Shown piece after piece: positions 24,545 through 34,125 of a DNA stretch of 64,000 nt. Both the position numbers and the translations under genes were made by a program. A model generated the notes under the pieces. It saw nothing but the letters and a program-made list of their open reading frames with translations. It made no database searches and was not told the DNA's origin. Every line of letters begins with the position of its first letter. The stretch's first letter is position 1. The DNA is from CAZPWQ01 sp964590495 (GTDB taxonomy: Bacteria > Bacteroidota > Rhodothermia > Balneolales > Balneolaceae). The stretch spans positions 13,399-77,398 of the forward strand of contig CAZPWQ010000003.1 in the NCBI GenBank assembly GCA_964590495.1, in the 5' to 3' direction.

Positions 24545-26983
24545 TTGTCAACGTATGCCGATATTGTTTTTCCGACCGCCGTACGTTTTCCCTTCACATA
24601 TTCTGTACCCGATAATCTTTCAAAGAAGATTTCAGTGGGAAAACGGGTATGGGTTCCACTCCAAAAACACAAGGCGATCGGGCTGGTTGTAAAACTGCAC
24701 GATGAGAAACCGGAATTCAATACACGTCCGGTACAAAAAGTGTTGGACGAGGAACCGGTATTATCGGATGAATTACTTAAACTCACCAAATGGATTTATC
24801 GCTTCTATTACTGTGGGTGGGGTGAAGCCGTGCAGGCGGCACTGCCGGTCGGATTAAATTTTTACTCTGAAAAACATCTCCGCGCAGCATCAGATGAACC
24901 GGTTCCGGATCAGCTGGAGAAACCGGCAAAAGAAATAGTGGAAGACATACGAAAGGAAGACTCCTACCTGCTGAAGGAAGCCGAAAAACGCTGGGGCGAT
25001 AAAATTATTAAGAAACTGGTGGGACAGAAAGTTCTGGAGATCTGGGAAGAACCCCGGGTGAAGATGAGTCCCAATACGGAAAAATTATGGAGCTGGACCG
25101 GTAAAAAATCACCAGTGGAAATCCGGACGATGGTGGAGGAACACCAAAAGTCCGGCAAAAATTATAAGTGGATACAGGCCTTGGAATTACTGTTGACGCT
25201 TGATCTTCCCGAATTTCAGAGCGAATTGACTCCCCACGAACTGCTCGGCAGCTATACCCTGAGGCGCATTGAAGAAGAAGGACTTATTACATCAAAAGAG
25301 GTTGAATCGAACAATATAGCTTTAAAGCTGGATCACGATCCATCCGCTTTAAAAACACTTAATGACGAGCAGGAGGCGGCATATCATGAGATAAAATCGG
25401 CACTTTCGGCAAATGATTTCATCAACTTTCTTCTGTTTGGAATTACCGGAAGCGGCAAAACGGAAGTGTACATCCATGCACTCAAATTCGCTCTTGAACA
25501 GGGAAAAGGTGGCCTGGTGCTGGTACCGGAAATCGGACTAACACCGCAGATCGTCAGACGTTTTTATAAAATTTTCGGTGACGATATCGCCGTAATTCAC
25601 AGCCGGCTCACCGACCGCGAACGGTATGATGCCTGGCGGGCCCTTCAAAAAAGCGAAAAACGTATTGCGATAGGAGCACGCTCCGCAGTATTCGCGCCGG
25701 TTCAGAATCTGGGCATAATAATCGTCGATGAGGAACATGATGCCTCCTACAAGCAGGAAGACCCGGCGCCACGATATCATGCGCGTGATGTAGCTATTAT
25801 GCGCGCTTACCTGAACAATTCATCGGTAGTGATGGGATCGGCAACACCAAGCATGGTATCATTGTATGGTACAAAAAAAGGAAAGGGTAAGTTACTCTCG
25901 CTGACGAAACGTCCGCTGGAAGCAAAACTGCCGGAGGTAAATATTCTTGACCTGAAGCAGTATAAGTCGGCAATGCGGGGCCCGCTTGCCGTTCCCCTGT
26001 TCACGGCCATCATGGAGGCGCTTGAGCGTGATGAGCAGGCTATCCTGCTTTACAACCGGCGCGGTTTCTCATTTTACCTGCAGTGTCAGAACTGCGGCGA
26101 CATTCCGGAATGTCCGAATTGTTCGGTAAGCCTCACCTATCATAAGTCGAAACGCCAGCTTCGATGCCACTATTGCGGATATTCCGTGCATCAGCCCGGA
26201 CATTGCCGGGAATGCGCGCAAGAAACAGTAAAGCCAAAAGGCAGCGGCACACAACAGCTTGAGGAGCAGATTTCGGAGCTTTTTCCCGATGCAGAAACGC
26301 TGCGCATGGATTATGATACCACTTCCGGAAAAGATGCCCACGCCACTATCCTGAAAAAGTTCGGGCGCAAAGAAGCCGATATACTGGTCGGAACGCAAAT
26401 TGTGGGCAAAGGTCTCGATTTCCCTGATGTTACGGTAGTGGGTGTCGTTGATGCCGATACGGAACTGGCTTTCCCCTCCTTCCGGGCCGGGGAACGGATG
26501 TTTCAGCTGTTGAGCCAGGTGGCGGGACGTTCAGGCAGGGCCGGTAAAGAAGGTGTCGTCTACTTTCAAACCTGGCAACCTGACCATCCGGCCATACAGA
26601 CCGCGCAGAAGCATCATTACAAAGCATTTGCCCGGCAGGAAATGTCGTATCGCAAAACGCTGCAATACCCTCCCTATTCACGCCTGATACGATTTATCTT
26701 CAAAGGGAAGCAGGAATACCGGGTTCAAAAGGTGGCGGAAACTTTTACCGAAAGCCTGACAAAAGTACTGGGCAGTTTCGATGCGGTGCTGGGGCCCTCA
26801 CCGGCGGCCATCACAAAGATGCAGAACTACTATCGCTGGGAGAGTTTTATCAAGATAGCTCCCTCCAACGGTGCGAGTGCAATTGAACAGGTGATAGACC
26901 GCACTTTTGAACATTATGAAAACCGAAAACCGGAGGGAGCAAGCTCGGTGCGCATAAATGTGAATGTGGATGCACTGGAATAA
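24545..26983 (+). CDS. priA: primosomal protein N' (replication restart helicase)
   Basis: 812 aa. N-terminal 3'BD (YADIVFPTAVRFPFTYSVP), SF2 helicase with Walker A GITGSGKTEVY and DEEH box, zinc-binding cysteines interposed (CQNCGDIPECPNC...CHYCG...CREC), motif VI QVAGRSGRAGK, and the C-terminal domain (YPPYSRLIRF). PriA reloads the replisome at collapsed forks. The start is TTG at 24545, which gives the normal N-terminus; ATGs at 24496 and 24502 are out of frame. Confidence 0.97.
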   Translation: MSTYADIVFPTAVRFPFTYSVPDNLSKKISVGKRVWVPLQKHKAIGLVVKLHDEKPEFNTRPVQKVLDEEPVLSDELLKLTKWIYRFYYCGWGEAVQAALPVGLNFYSEKHLRAASDEPVPDQLEKPAKEIVEDIRKEDSYLLKEAEKRWGDKIIKKLVGQKVLEIWEEPRVKMSPNTEKLWSWTGKKSPVEIRTMVEEHQKSGKNYKWIQALELLLTLDLPEFQSELTPHELLGSYTLRRIEEEGLITSKEVESNNIALKLDHDPSALKTLNDEQEAAYHEIKSALSANDFINFLLFGITGSGKTEVYIHALKFALEQGKGGLVLVPEIGLTPQIVRRFYKIFGDDIAVIHSRLTDRERYDAWRALQKSEKRIAIGARSAVFAPVQNLGIIIVDEEHDASYKQEDPAPRYHARDVAIMRAYLNNSSVVMGSATPSMVSLYGTKKGKGKLLSLTKRPLEAKLPEVNILDLKQYKSAMRGPLAVPLFTAIMEALERDEQAILLYNRRGFSFYLQCQNCGDIPECPNCSVSLTYHKSKRQLRCHYCGYSVHQPGHCRECAQETVKPKGSGTQQLEEQISELFPDAETLRMDYDTTSGKDAHATILKKFGRKEADILVGTQIVGKGLDFPDVTVVGVVDADTELAFPSFRAGERMFQLLSQVAGRSGRAGKEGVVYFQTWQPDHPAIQTAQKHHYKAFARQEMSYRKTLQYPPYSRLIRFIFKGKQEYRVQKVAETFTESLTKVLGSFDAVLGPSPAAITKMQNYYRWESFIKIAPSNGASAIEQVIDRTFEHYENRKPEGASSVRINVNVDALE

Positions 26984-27112
26984 TCAATTACCCTACAGAA
27001 TTTTAAATCTTTATTAAACGTTAAATAGGTTGTGTTCAAGTCTCCAAGCACTTGCATTCTGTTCAAGAAATTCGATTATTGCAACTGAATACTTTAAATC
27101 AGATCAAAATTT

Positions 27113-29065
27113 ATGGGAGAATCCCGTGTAAAACTTGCTGACAGCCAGGAAGAAGTCCAGCAATTTATGAAATATGTGCTTAAAGACCTCAGGGCTATGG
27201 AGCGCATGCTGGAAGAAGATGATTGGTTTGAGAGAAATCCTATCCGCATCGGTGCCGAACAGGAATTATGTCTTGTAGACCGGCAGGCGAAAGCCTGGCC
27301 CAAATCGATGGAAATTCTGGGCAAACTGGAAGAGGATAAATCATTTACGACAGAATTAGCCAAATTCAATCTTGAGATCAATATGCCTCCCCTGGAGTTT
27401 ACAGGTGCTTGCCTTTCCGATATGGAAAATTTTCTTCAGGAGAAAATTAACAAGGTTCGTGCCGTAGCCGAAGATCTGGGCGGTGAAATTTTACTTACCG
27501 GAATTCTGCCTACAATCCGAAAGGTCGATGTCGATTTGAAGAATATGACACCTCTTCAGCGATACCGTGCACTTTGCCGGGCAATTAACAAGATGCGGGG
27601 TGAAGATTACGATCTTCGCATACAAGGTATGGATGAACTGCTGATGAAGTTTGACAACCCGATGCTCGAAGCATGCAATACCGGCTTCCAGGTCCACCTG
27701 CAGGTTTCGCCGGAAGAATTCGTGCAAAAGTACAATATCGCCCAGTTGGTAACAGCTCCTGTTTTGGCCGGCGCTGTAGGTTCCCCGATTCTGTTTGGCA
27801 AGCGACTCTGGCATGAAACCCGCATCGCTCTTTTCCAGCAATCGGTGGATACACGCACGGTAGGTGACCACCTGCGCGAAAGCAGTCCCCGGGTTACGTT
27901 TGGAAATGAATGGGTGAAGAAAAATATTCTGGAAATATTCCAGGAAGATACGGCACGTTACCGGGTGATGCTCAGTTCCGAGGTAACCGAAGATGTTGAG
28001 AAACTTCTAAATGAGGGAACTCCTCCTTCTTTGAAAGCCCTTCAGGTACACAATGGTACTATTTACCGGTGGAATCGACCGTGCTATGGTATTACCGAAG
28101 GAAAACCGCATCTCCGGATAGAAAATCGGGTTTGTCCCTCCGGACCCACAGTAACCGATGAGGTTGCCAATTCGGCATTTTGGCTGGGATTGATGAATAA
28201 GATGGATGATTATAATCCCAACGTTGCCGAAGAGATGGATTTTGATGATGCCCGGATGAATTTTGTAGCAGCTTCCAAACTGGGTGTCGATACCAGTTTT
28301 CGCTGGTTTGGCGACCGCCGTGTTAATGCCGTTGATCTTATTACTGAAGAACTGCTTCCAATTGCCCGCGAGGGCCTCCGGGAGGCAAAGATAAATGAGG
28401 AAGATATCAGGGATTATCTGGATATAATCGAGGAACGGGTAAGAGCGGGACAAACTACTTCGTATTGGATGCTTAACAATTACGCAGCATTAATGAAAGA
28501 TAATGAGTCCAGAGAACAGTCTCTGGCTGCGATAACTACAGCCATGATAAAAAATCAGAAAAAAGGAGAACCGGTCCATAAATGGGGACGGGTTAGAATG
28601 GAGGATCTCGATCACTGGGAACCGTCGGGGCTGTTGGTTGAAGAATTCATGACCACTGATTTATTTACTGTACAAAAAGAGGATATACTTGAGTTTGTTG
28701 CCGATTTAATAGACTGGCAGAGTATGGAATATGTTCCGGTTGAAGATGATAAAAAGCATCTTGTCGGATTGGTTACATTACGCAATGTATTCAACAAGTA
28801 CAGCAAGTCGATCAATCAGAATGAAGAGCTTTCTCCGACAGTAGAGGATGTTATGATAAAAAATCCTATTACGATACATCCCGAAGCTTCAATTATGGAG
28901 GCTATGGATATAATGGAAGACCAAAATATCGGATGTCTTCCGGTTGTAAAGAATAATCGTCTGGTCGGAATTATTACGGAACAAAATTACATGAAAATAG
29001 CAGGAAGACTACTGAAAGTATTACATTCGAATAACGAGAAAAATGAACAGTCTGACAGCAGCTGA
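27113..29065 (+). CDS. glutamate-cysteine ligase family (GCS2) protein fused to a CBS pair
   Basis: 650 aa. Residues about 20-450 are a GCS2/YbdK-like carboxylate-amine ligase domain (GAEQELCLVD, LEINMPPLEFTG, NTGFQVHLQVSP, RIENRVCPSGPTVTDEVANSAFWLG). Residues about 515-635 hold two CBS motifs (VEEFMTTDLFTV; VEDVMIKNPITIHPEASIMEAMDIM), which usually bind adenine nucleotides. So an ATP-dependent amide-bond ligase seems to be gated by nucleotide. ATG start. The 3' end overlaps the AstE-like gene by 23 nt, hence a coupled pair. Exact substrates unknown; glutathione synthesis is possible but not shown. Confidence 0.88.
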   Translation: MGESRVKLADSQEEVQQFMKYVLKDLRAMERMLEEDDWFERNPIRIGAEQELCLVDRQAKAWPKSMEILGKLEEDKSFTTELAKFNLEINMPPLEFTGACLSDMENFLQEKINKVRAVAEDLGGEILLTGILPTIRKVDVDLKNMTPLQRYRALCRAINKMRGEDYDLRIQGMDELLMKFDNPMLEACNTGFQVHLQVSPEEFVQKYNIAQLVTAPVLAGAVGSPILFGKRLWHETRIALFQQSVDTRTVGDHLRESSPRVTFGNEWVKKNILEIFQEDTARYRVMLSSEVTEDVEKLLNEGTPPSLKALQVHNGTIYRWNRPCYGITEGKPHLRIENRVCPSGPTVTDEVANSAFWLGLMNKMDDYNPNVAEEMDFDDARMNFVAASKLGVDTSFRWFGDRRVNAVDLITEELLPIAREGLREAKINEEDIRDYLDIIEERVRAGQTTSYWMLNNYAALMKDNESREQSLAAITTAMIKNQKKGEPVHKWGRVRMEDLDHWEPSGLLVEEFMTTDLFTVQKEDILEFVADLIDWQSMEYVPVEDDKKHLVGLVTLRNVFNKYSKSINQNEELSPTVEDVMIKNPITIHPEASIMEAMDIMEDQNIGCLPVVKNNRLVGIITEQNYMKIAGRLLKVLHSNNEKNEQSDSS

Positions 29066-30005
29066 AAACGAATCAGATATAGCACATAAACGAGTCATCG
29101 GATCGCTTGAAGGTAGAAAAAACGGGCCCACTGTAATTTTTCTGGCAGGTATTCATGGTAACGAACCTGCCGGCGTAGAAGCTGTTTCTGATGTAATCAA
29201 CATCCTCAGAACTACAAATCAACGTTTTAAAGGACAGATAATTGGCATCCGGGCTAATATAAGAGCTCTGGAAAGCGGTGTTCGCTATATTGATGAAGAT
29301 ATGAACCGCATTTGGTTCCCCTCGATTATAGAAAAAATAAGGAAGAAAAAAGAAACTGAACTGGTGTCGAGCGAGCGTATAGAAACCAAACGGTTAATCT
29401 CAACAATTGAAGAATTTATCTTCCCATCTGAAAAGAACAATTACCCGACCCTTTTTGTGGATTTACATACCTTTTCGGCCGAGGGCTGGATGTTTTCAAT
29501 GACCTCTTCCGTAAAAAAACAGGTCGCCCTTTTGTCAGCACTCCATGTGCCTATGGTCTTCGGAATTGAAGAAACACTGCAGGGCACAGCTCTGAATTAT
29601 TATCAGAAACAGGGATTAATGTCGTTCGGACTGGAGGGAGGTCAGCATACAAATGAATTGACAACCTACAATACTGCGGCATCAATTATGTTGCTTCTGA
29701 ATGCAGCGGGATGTGTTTCCAGGGAGCAGTTCCCTGATCTGAAGGAATATGAAGACCACTTGCGCGACCATACAATAAATTTGCCTCAAAAGACCGAGCT
29801 CGTTTATCAGCATCTAATCGAGCCGGGAGATAATTTTAAAATGAGACCGGGCTTTAAAAATTTTCAGCCCGTAAAAAAAGGAGAATGGCTGGCAACGGAT
29901 CGTGAGGGGGAAATTTATGCCGAGTGTGACGGTTTTATACTTATGCCGCTTTATCAAAAACAGGGGGATGACGGATTCTTCATAATCAGAGAACAAGATA
30001 GTTAA
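29043..30005 (+). CDS. succinylglutamate desuccinylase/aspartoacylase (AstE/AspA) family hydrolase
   Basis: 320 aa. Zinc-carboxypeptidase-like fold: HGNEPAGVEAV supplies the His and Glu ligands near residue 39, and DLHTF the second His near residue 140; EGGQHTN follows with an expected catalytic-type Glu. Family members cleave N-acyl amino acids or amide bonds. The gene overlaps the GCS2-CBS gene by 23 nt, so the pair makes and cleaves amide-type bonds; the partner substrates are not deducible. ATG start. Confidence 0.85.
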   Translation: MNSLTAAENESDIAHKRVIGSLEGRKNGPTVIFLAGIHGNEPAGVEAVSDVINILRTTNQRFKGQIIGIRANIRALESGVRYIDEDMNRIWFPSIIEKIRKKKETELVSSERIETKRLISTIEEFIFPSEKNNYPTLFVDLHTFSAEGWMFSMTSSVKKQVALLSALHVPMVFGIEETLQGTALNYYQKQGLMSFGLEGGQHTNELTTYNTAASIMLLLNAAGCVSREQFPDLKEYEDHLRDHTINLPQKTELVYQHLIEPGDNFKMRPGFKNFQPVKKGEWLATDREGEIYAECDGFILMPLYQKQGDDGFFIIREQDS

Positions 30006-30032
30006 CAAAATTTGTTATTTTTAGCAGTTATC

Positions 30033-30188
30033 GACCAGAGGCCTTTGAAAACCCTATATGTCATGCTGAACTTGTTTCAGTATCTGTAGCATTGAGGGCT
30101 TTAGAAGCTGTTAACCTGATTACCTGCTGAAGACCCTGATCCGCCAGCTGGCGGACAGGGTGACACGGGTTTTGCAAGGCCTCGACCA
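30033..30188. mobile_element. 146-bp MITE-like element with 5-bp target duplication
   Basis: GAGGCCTTTGAAAACCC (30038-30054) is inverted as GGGTTTTGCAAGGCCTC (30167-30183), 15/17 pairs. GACCA flanks both sides (30033-30037, 30184-30188). Inside are GTCATGCTGAACTTGTTTCA and the palindrome TCCGCCAGCTGGCGGA. Too short to code; probably mobilised in trans. Confidence 0.7.
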
Positions 30189-30235
30189 AACAGACTGATC
30201 ATCTGAATAATGACCTCTCAATTACTGATATTTAT

Positions 30236-31087
30236 ATGAACGATTATCAATTTGTAGACGGAACAAGACTGTCATCAGTGATAGAATCGCTGATCTTCAC
30301 CAGCCCCGAGCCTATTTCTGCCGAAAAAATTTGTGAGATTATTGCACAGGGAGAGGAAAATCTCGGTTTGGAAACAGAAGCCATTGAACCGTTTGTTGAG
30401 AAACTTAATCAGCGGTATGAAGAAAACGGATTGGCTTTTTCCATCGATTTTGTGGCTGGTGGATATACTTTTGCCACACGAAAGCGTTATGAACCATGGC
30501 TCAGTATCTTTCAGCATGAAAACGCCTATCGGAAGCTCTCACAGCCGGCTATCGAAACGCTGGCTATCGTAGCCTATAAACAGCCGGTTACAAAACCTGA
30601 AGTGGATGATATCCGCGGGGTCGATTCCGGGTACATTTTGCGTCAGCTTCTTGAAAAGGTGCTTATTGAAGTTTCAGGTCGTCTTGAGGCACCGGGAAAA
30701 CCGCTGATCTATCGCACAACAACACATTTTTTAAAGCATTTTGGTATCAACTCAATCGACGAGTTGCCTAAACCACGTGAAATAGAGGAAATCCTGAAAG
30801 ATGATGATATGGCCGAGCACCGTCAGTTTCTGTTCGATCGCCAGCTTGAGCTAAAAGAGTTGCAGGAAAAAGTTGATGACGAAGATACCACCCAGACCGC
30901 GCTTACACTTATTGAAGCTGTCGAAAAAATTGATGAGGATGAAGTTCCCGATCTGGATGAATTCCAGGCCGAAGAGTTACAGTCGCCGTCCGGCGATAAT
31001 GATGATGATGAAAATGCGCCAAATAAAAATTCCAGTTCAGAAGAAGAGGAAAATATAGAAGATGTCCATTCAAAGGAAGAAGAATAA
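30236..31087 (+). CDS. scpB: segregation and condensation protein B
   Basis: 283 aa. N-terminal winged-helix pair characteristic of ScpB (VIESLIFTSPEPISAEKI; RKLSQPAIETLAIVAYKQPVTKPEVDDIRGVDSGYILRQLLEK cut here by eye into its helices; YRTTTHFLKHFGI). The last ~100 residues are an acidic low-complexity tail. ScpB binds ScpA and SMC in chromosome condensation. No scpA is nearby in the window. The 3' end overlaps the rsuA-type gene by 26 nt. Confidence 0.93.
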   Translation: MNDYQFVDGTRLSSVIESLIFTSPEPISAEKICEIIAQGEENLGLETEAIEPFVEKLNQRYEENGLAFSIDFVAGGYTFATRKRYEPWLSIFQHENAYRKLSQPAIETLAIVAYKQPVTKPEVDDIRGVDSGYILRQLLEKVLIEVSGRLEAPGKPLIYRTTTHFLKHFGINSIDELPKPREIEEILKDDDMAEHRQFLFDRQLELKELQEKVDDEDTTQTALTLIEAVEKIDEDEVPDLDEFQAEELQSPSGDNDDDENAPNKNSSSEEEENIEDVHSKEEE

Positions 31088-31862
31088 CCGATCTAAATCG
31101 CCCCATGAAGCGGAACAAAATTATGATAAAGATGAGGAAATACGACTGAACAAGTATATCGCTCATTGCGGCTTCTGCTCCCGGCGCAACGCCGACGACT
31201 ATATTGCTGCCGGAAAAGTAAAAGTAAATGACGAGGTGGTTACAGAACTGGGTACAAAAGTCCAGCGTACCGATGAAGTAGTTGTCGACAACCAGCATAT
31301 CAGCCTTGAGGATTTTGTTTACATCCTGTTAAACAAACCCAAGGATACTATTACTACAACTGATGATCCGCGGGACCGGGATACCGTAATGGATAAAATT
31401 AAAGACGCCACGGGTAAGCGGGTATATCCTGTAGGACGCCTGGACCGCCATACGATGGGCCTGCTTATTTTGACCAATGACGGCGACCTGGCCCACAGGC
31501 TGATGCATCCCCGCTACCAGGTTCGCAAGACTTACGAAGTGGAAACAGCCCGGCGTCTGCAGGATGACGAATTACAACAACTAAGGCATGGAATTGAATT
31601 GGAAGACGGAAAAGCAAAAGTCCACCGCCTCTCGCGGACCGTCAATGGATTTGTGCTCTCTATTTTTGAGGGGCGGAACCGGCTGGTCCGCAGAATGGTC
31701 GAATATTTCGGGACGGAAGCTACAAAGCTGAAAAGAGTAGAATACGCCGGGTTAACACTCAAAGGCGTAAAAATGGGACGATGGCGATACCTGCGACAGG
31801 GCGAAATCAATGCTCTGCGTAAAATGGTGAAACTGGATACATTGAATTTCAACAAAAATTAA
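31062..31862 (+). CDS. RsuA/RluB-family pseudouridine synthase
   Basis: 266 aa. S4 RNA-binding domain at about 28-75 (RLNKYIAHCGFCSRRNADDYIAAGKVKVN), then the catalytic domain with the signature GRLDRHTMGLLILTNDG; the Asp of this motif attacks the uridine. Target is 23S (RluB-like, U2605) or 16S rRNA; not resolvable here. Starts inside scpB (26-nt overlap), the usual scpB-rluB arrangement. Confidence 0.94.
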   Translation: MSIQRKKNNRSKSPHEAEQNYDKDEEIRLNKYIAHCGFCSRRNADDYIAAGKVKVNDEVVTELGTKVQRTDEVVVDNQHISLEDFVYILLNKPKDTITTTDDPRDRDTVMDKIKDATGKRVYPVGRLDRHTMGLLILTNDGDLAHRLMHPRYQVRKTYEVETARRLQDDELQQLRHGIELEDGKAKVHRLSRTVNGFVLSIFEGRNRLVRRMVEYFGTEATKLKRVEYAGLTLKGVKMGRWRYLRQGEINALRKMVKLDTLNFNKN

Positions 31863-31875
31863 GCGGTATCCATCA

Positions 31876-32757
31876 ATGAATTACAGTAATATTTCAAAAA
31901 CCTCCGGCTCAATTTCATCAAGTGAAGACCTGCCAATCCATTTTGATTTGTATATACCCTCCGGCAAGAGTAACCAGAACTTTCCCGTTATTATTTTTCT
32001 TCACGGCTTTAAAGGTTTTAAAGACTGGGGAGCTTTTCCTGACGCATGTGCTGAAATAAGTTCGGCCGGTTTTGCTGTAATAGCTATGAACTTCTCGTTA
32101 AATGGCGTGGGAGAAAATATGACTGAGTTTGATCAGCTTGATCTTTTTGCCCGGGAAACCCTCAGCCAGGATTTAACCGATGTAGGTTCAGTAATCGGCG
32201 CCTTGCAGGACGGAAGAATATCAACAGATAAAGCCTCTTTGAACATTGATACCATCGGTATTTTAGGCCATTCCCGCGGTGGACATACAGCCATAGCTGC
32301 AGCTGCGGAATATCCGGAAATTGTCTGCCTTGTCACCTGGTCGGCGGTCGCCGATTATCTTGAGCGATGGAGCGATAACATGAAAGATGACTGGAAAGAA
32401 AATGGTGTTACAGAAATTATGAACAGCCGCACCGGCCAGGTAATGTCCATCAAAGATGTAGTTTACTTTGATGCTCTCGAAAATGCCGATCGACTTATGG
32501 CTGTACGCCGGATTAAAGAATTAAACCTGCCGGCTCTCTTTATTCACTCCCGTGACGATGAATCCGTACCTTACAAGGATGCGGAAAAATTATATAGAAA
32601 CAGTTCTTCTGAGGATAAAGAGCTTAAGCTTATTTCAAAGTCAAACTCGGGACATACTTTTGGTGTTTCACATCCGTTTGAAGATGAAGAATTTCCCGAA
32701 CCTTTCCAGCAAGCATTACAAGAAACCATAGGATGGTTCGAGTACTATCTGCAATAG
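31876..32757 (+). CDS. alpha/beta hydrolase (dienelactone-hydrolase-like)
   Basis: 293 aa, no signal peptide. VIIFLHGFKGFKDW provides the oxyanion-hole His-Gly, GHSRGG the nucleophile Ser, SRDDESVP the acid Asp and SGHTFG the His, a complete triad. ATG start 13 nt after the pseudouridine synthase stop, so probably read through. Ester or acyl hydrolase of unknown substrate. Confidence 0.88.
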   Translation: MNYSNISKTSGSISSSEDLPIHFDLYIPSGKSNQNFPVIIFLHGFKGFKDWGAFPDACAEISSAGFAVIAMNFSLNGVGENMTEFDQLDLFARETLSQDLTDVGSVIGALQDGRISTDKASLNIDTIGILGHSRGGHTAIAAAAEYPEIVCLVTWSAVADYLERWSDNMKDDWKENGVTEIMNSRTGQVMSIKDVVYFDALENADRLMAVRRIKELNLPALFIHSRDDESVPYKDAEKLYRNSSSEDKELKLISKSNSGHTFGVSHPFEDEEFPEPFQQALQETIGWFEYYLQ

Positions 32758-32784
32758 TCTCAGGAAGGATTAAAAAACAAGCCT

Positions 32785-33945
32785 GTGAACAGACTTCAAA
32801 GCATTTTCTATATTGTTATTTTTTGCCTGATGAGCTTTCCCTTAAAAGCACAGGTGCCGGAATTGATCAACGATTCCGATTTTCGCAACTCGGCTAAAGC
32901 CGCCGTAGATTCGATCTATAACTTTAATCCCGAAGCAGCCGATGATATTCTGCAGCCATGGGAAAAGCGTTATCCCGAACATCCGATATGGATCCTGTTC
33001 GAAGGGATGAAATTCTGGTGGGAAATACTGTCGGATCTGGAAGATACATCACACGATGAGCAGTTCTATCACATGATGAAGAAAGCCGACTATGAAAGCA
33101 CCCGGCTTCTCCGCAACAATTCATCTCATGCCGACGGACTTATTATCAAAGCGATCAGCAACGGATATCTGGCCCGCCAGCATGCCAACCGGGAAGGGTG
33201 GCTCAGCAGTTTGAACTACGGCCGGAAGGCTATGAACTCCCATGAATATCTTATGGAGCTGCAGCCCGGGTTAGATGACCTGAAACTGGCTGAAGGCTTA
33301 AAGCTTTATTACCTGGAATATCTTCCCAAAGCTTATCCCATAGTTAAAACAGTTTCGTGGACTTTGCCGGATGGTAATAAAGTTCAGGGGTTGAAACTTC
33401 TGAGAGAAGCGTCAGAAGAGGCGATATTTGCACGTGCCGAGGCGACCTATTTTTTGGGAAATATAAACCACAATTATGAGAAAGATTATAAATCCGCCAC
33501 TAAAAGTTTTGAAAAACTTAATTCAAAATATCCTAACAACAATTACTATTTGCGCCTCCTGGTAAAAAACTATTACCGGATGAATCAATATAACGAAGCG
33601 TTACAAGTAATTGATTCTGCCTTTGCGCGATGGGAGCTGCATTCACTTCCACACAAAAAAATACTGCAGGAAGAGCTTTTTACCTGGAAAGGAAGAATCC
33701 TGGAGCAACAGGGAAACGATTCTGAAGCTTTAACCAGTTATTCCCGGGCATTTGAGCTGAGTAAAGAGTTGCCTCAGACCAAAAACCGATCATTTTACGT
33801 CATCTCCGGCTATCATGCAGGTAAGCTATTTCACAAAAACGAGAGATTTAAAGAAGCCAAAACCTGCCTCAGGCATGCCTCAGAAGCGAATACGGAACCT
33901 GCATATCGAAAAAGAGCCCAAGAACTTCTTTCAGAAATAAAATAG
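32785..33945 (+). CDS. exported tetratricopeptide-repeat protein
   Basis: 386 aa with an N-terminal signal peptide (MNRLQSIFYIVIFCLMSFPL...A). The body is all helical, with recognisable TPR units in the C-terminal half (EATYFLGNINHNYEKDYKSATKSFEKL, LLVKNYYRMNQYNEALQVID, GRILEQQGNDSEALTSYSRAF, quoted in part). Probably a periplasmic or outer-membrane-associated scaffold. Start is GTG at 32785. It follows the hydrolase by 27 nt on the same strand. Confidence 0.8.
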   Translation: MNRLQSIFYIVIFCLMSFPLKAQVPELINDSDFRNSAKAAVDSIYNFNPEAADDILQPWEKRYPEHPIWILFEGMKFWWEILSDLEDTSHDEQFYHMMKKADYESTRLLRNNSSHADGLIIKAISNGYLARQHANREGWLSSLNYGRKAMNSHEYLMELQPGLDDLKLAEGLKLYYLEYLPKAYPIVKTVSWTLPDGNKVQGLKLLREASEEAIFARAEATYFLGNINHNYEKDYKSATKSFEKLNSKYPNNNYYLRLLVKNYYRMNQYNEALQVIDSAFARWELHSLPHKKILQEELFTWKGRILEQQGNDSEALTSYSRAFELSKELPQTKNRSFYVISGYHAGKLFHKNERFKEAKTCLRHASEANTEPAYRKRAQELLSEIK

Positions 33946-34125
33946 AGAAGAAAATGTCTCTTGCTTTCCACCATTTAAAATACGACATTTTTTTCAAGTG
34001 ATATCTGAAGAAGCAAGCGGCCGGATTACATAATGGATAATATTATTATGTAGTGCTCTTCGCCTGTTGCCTTCTTCATGATTGTTTATCATTGATATAA
34101 TTTTAAAGTAAATTAAGGGAACATT

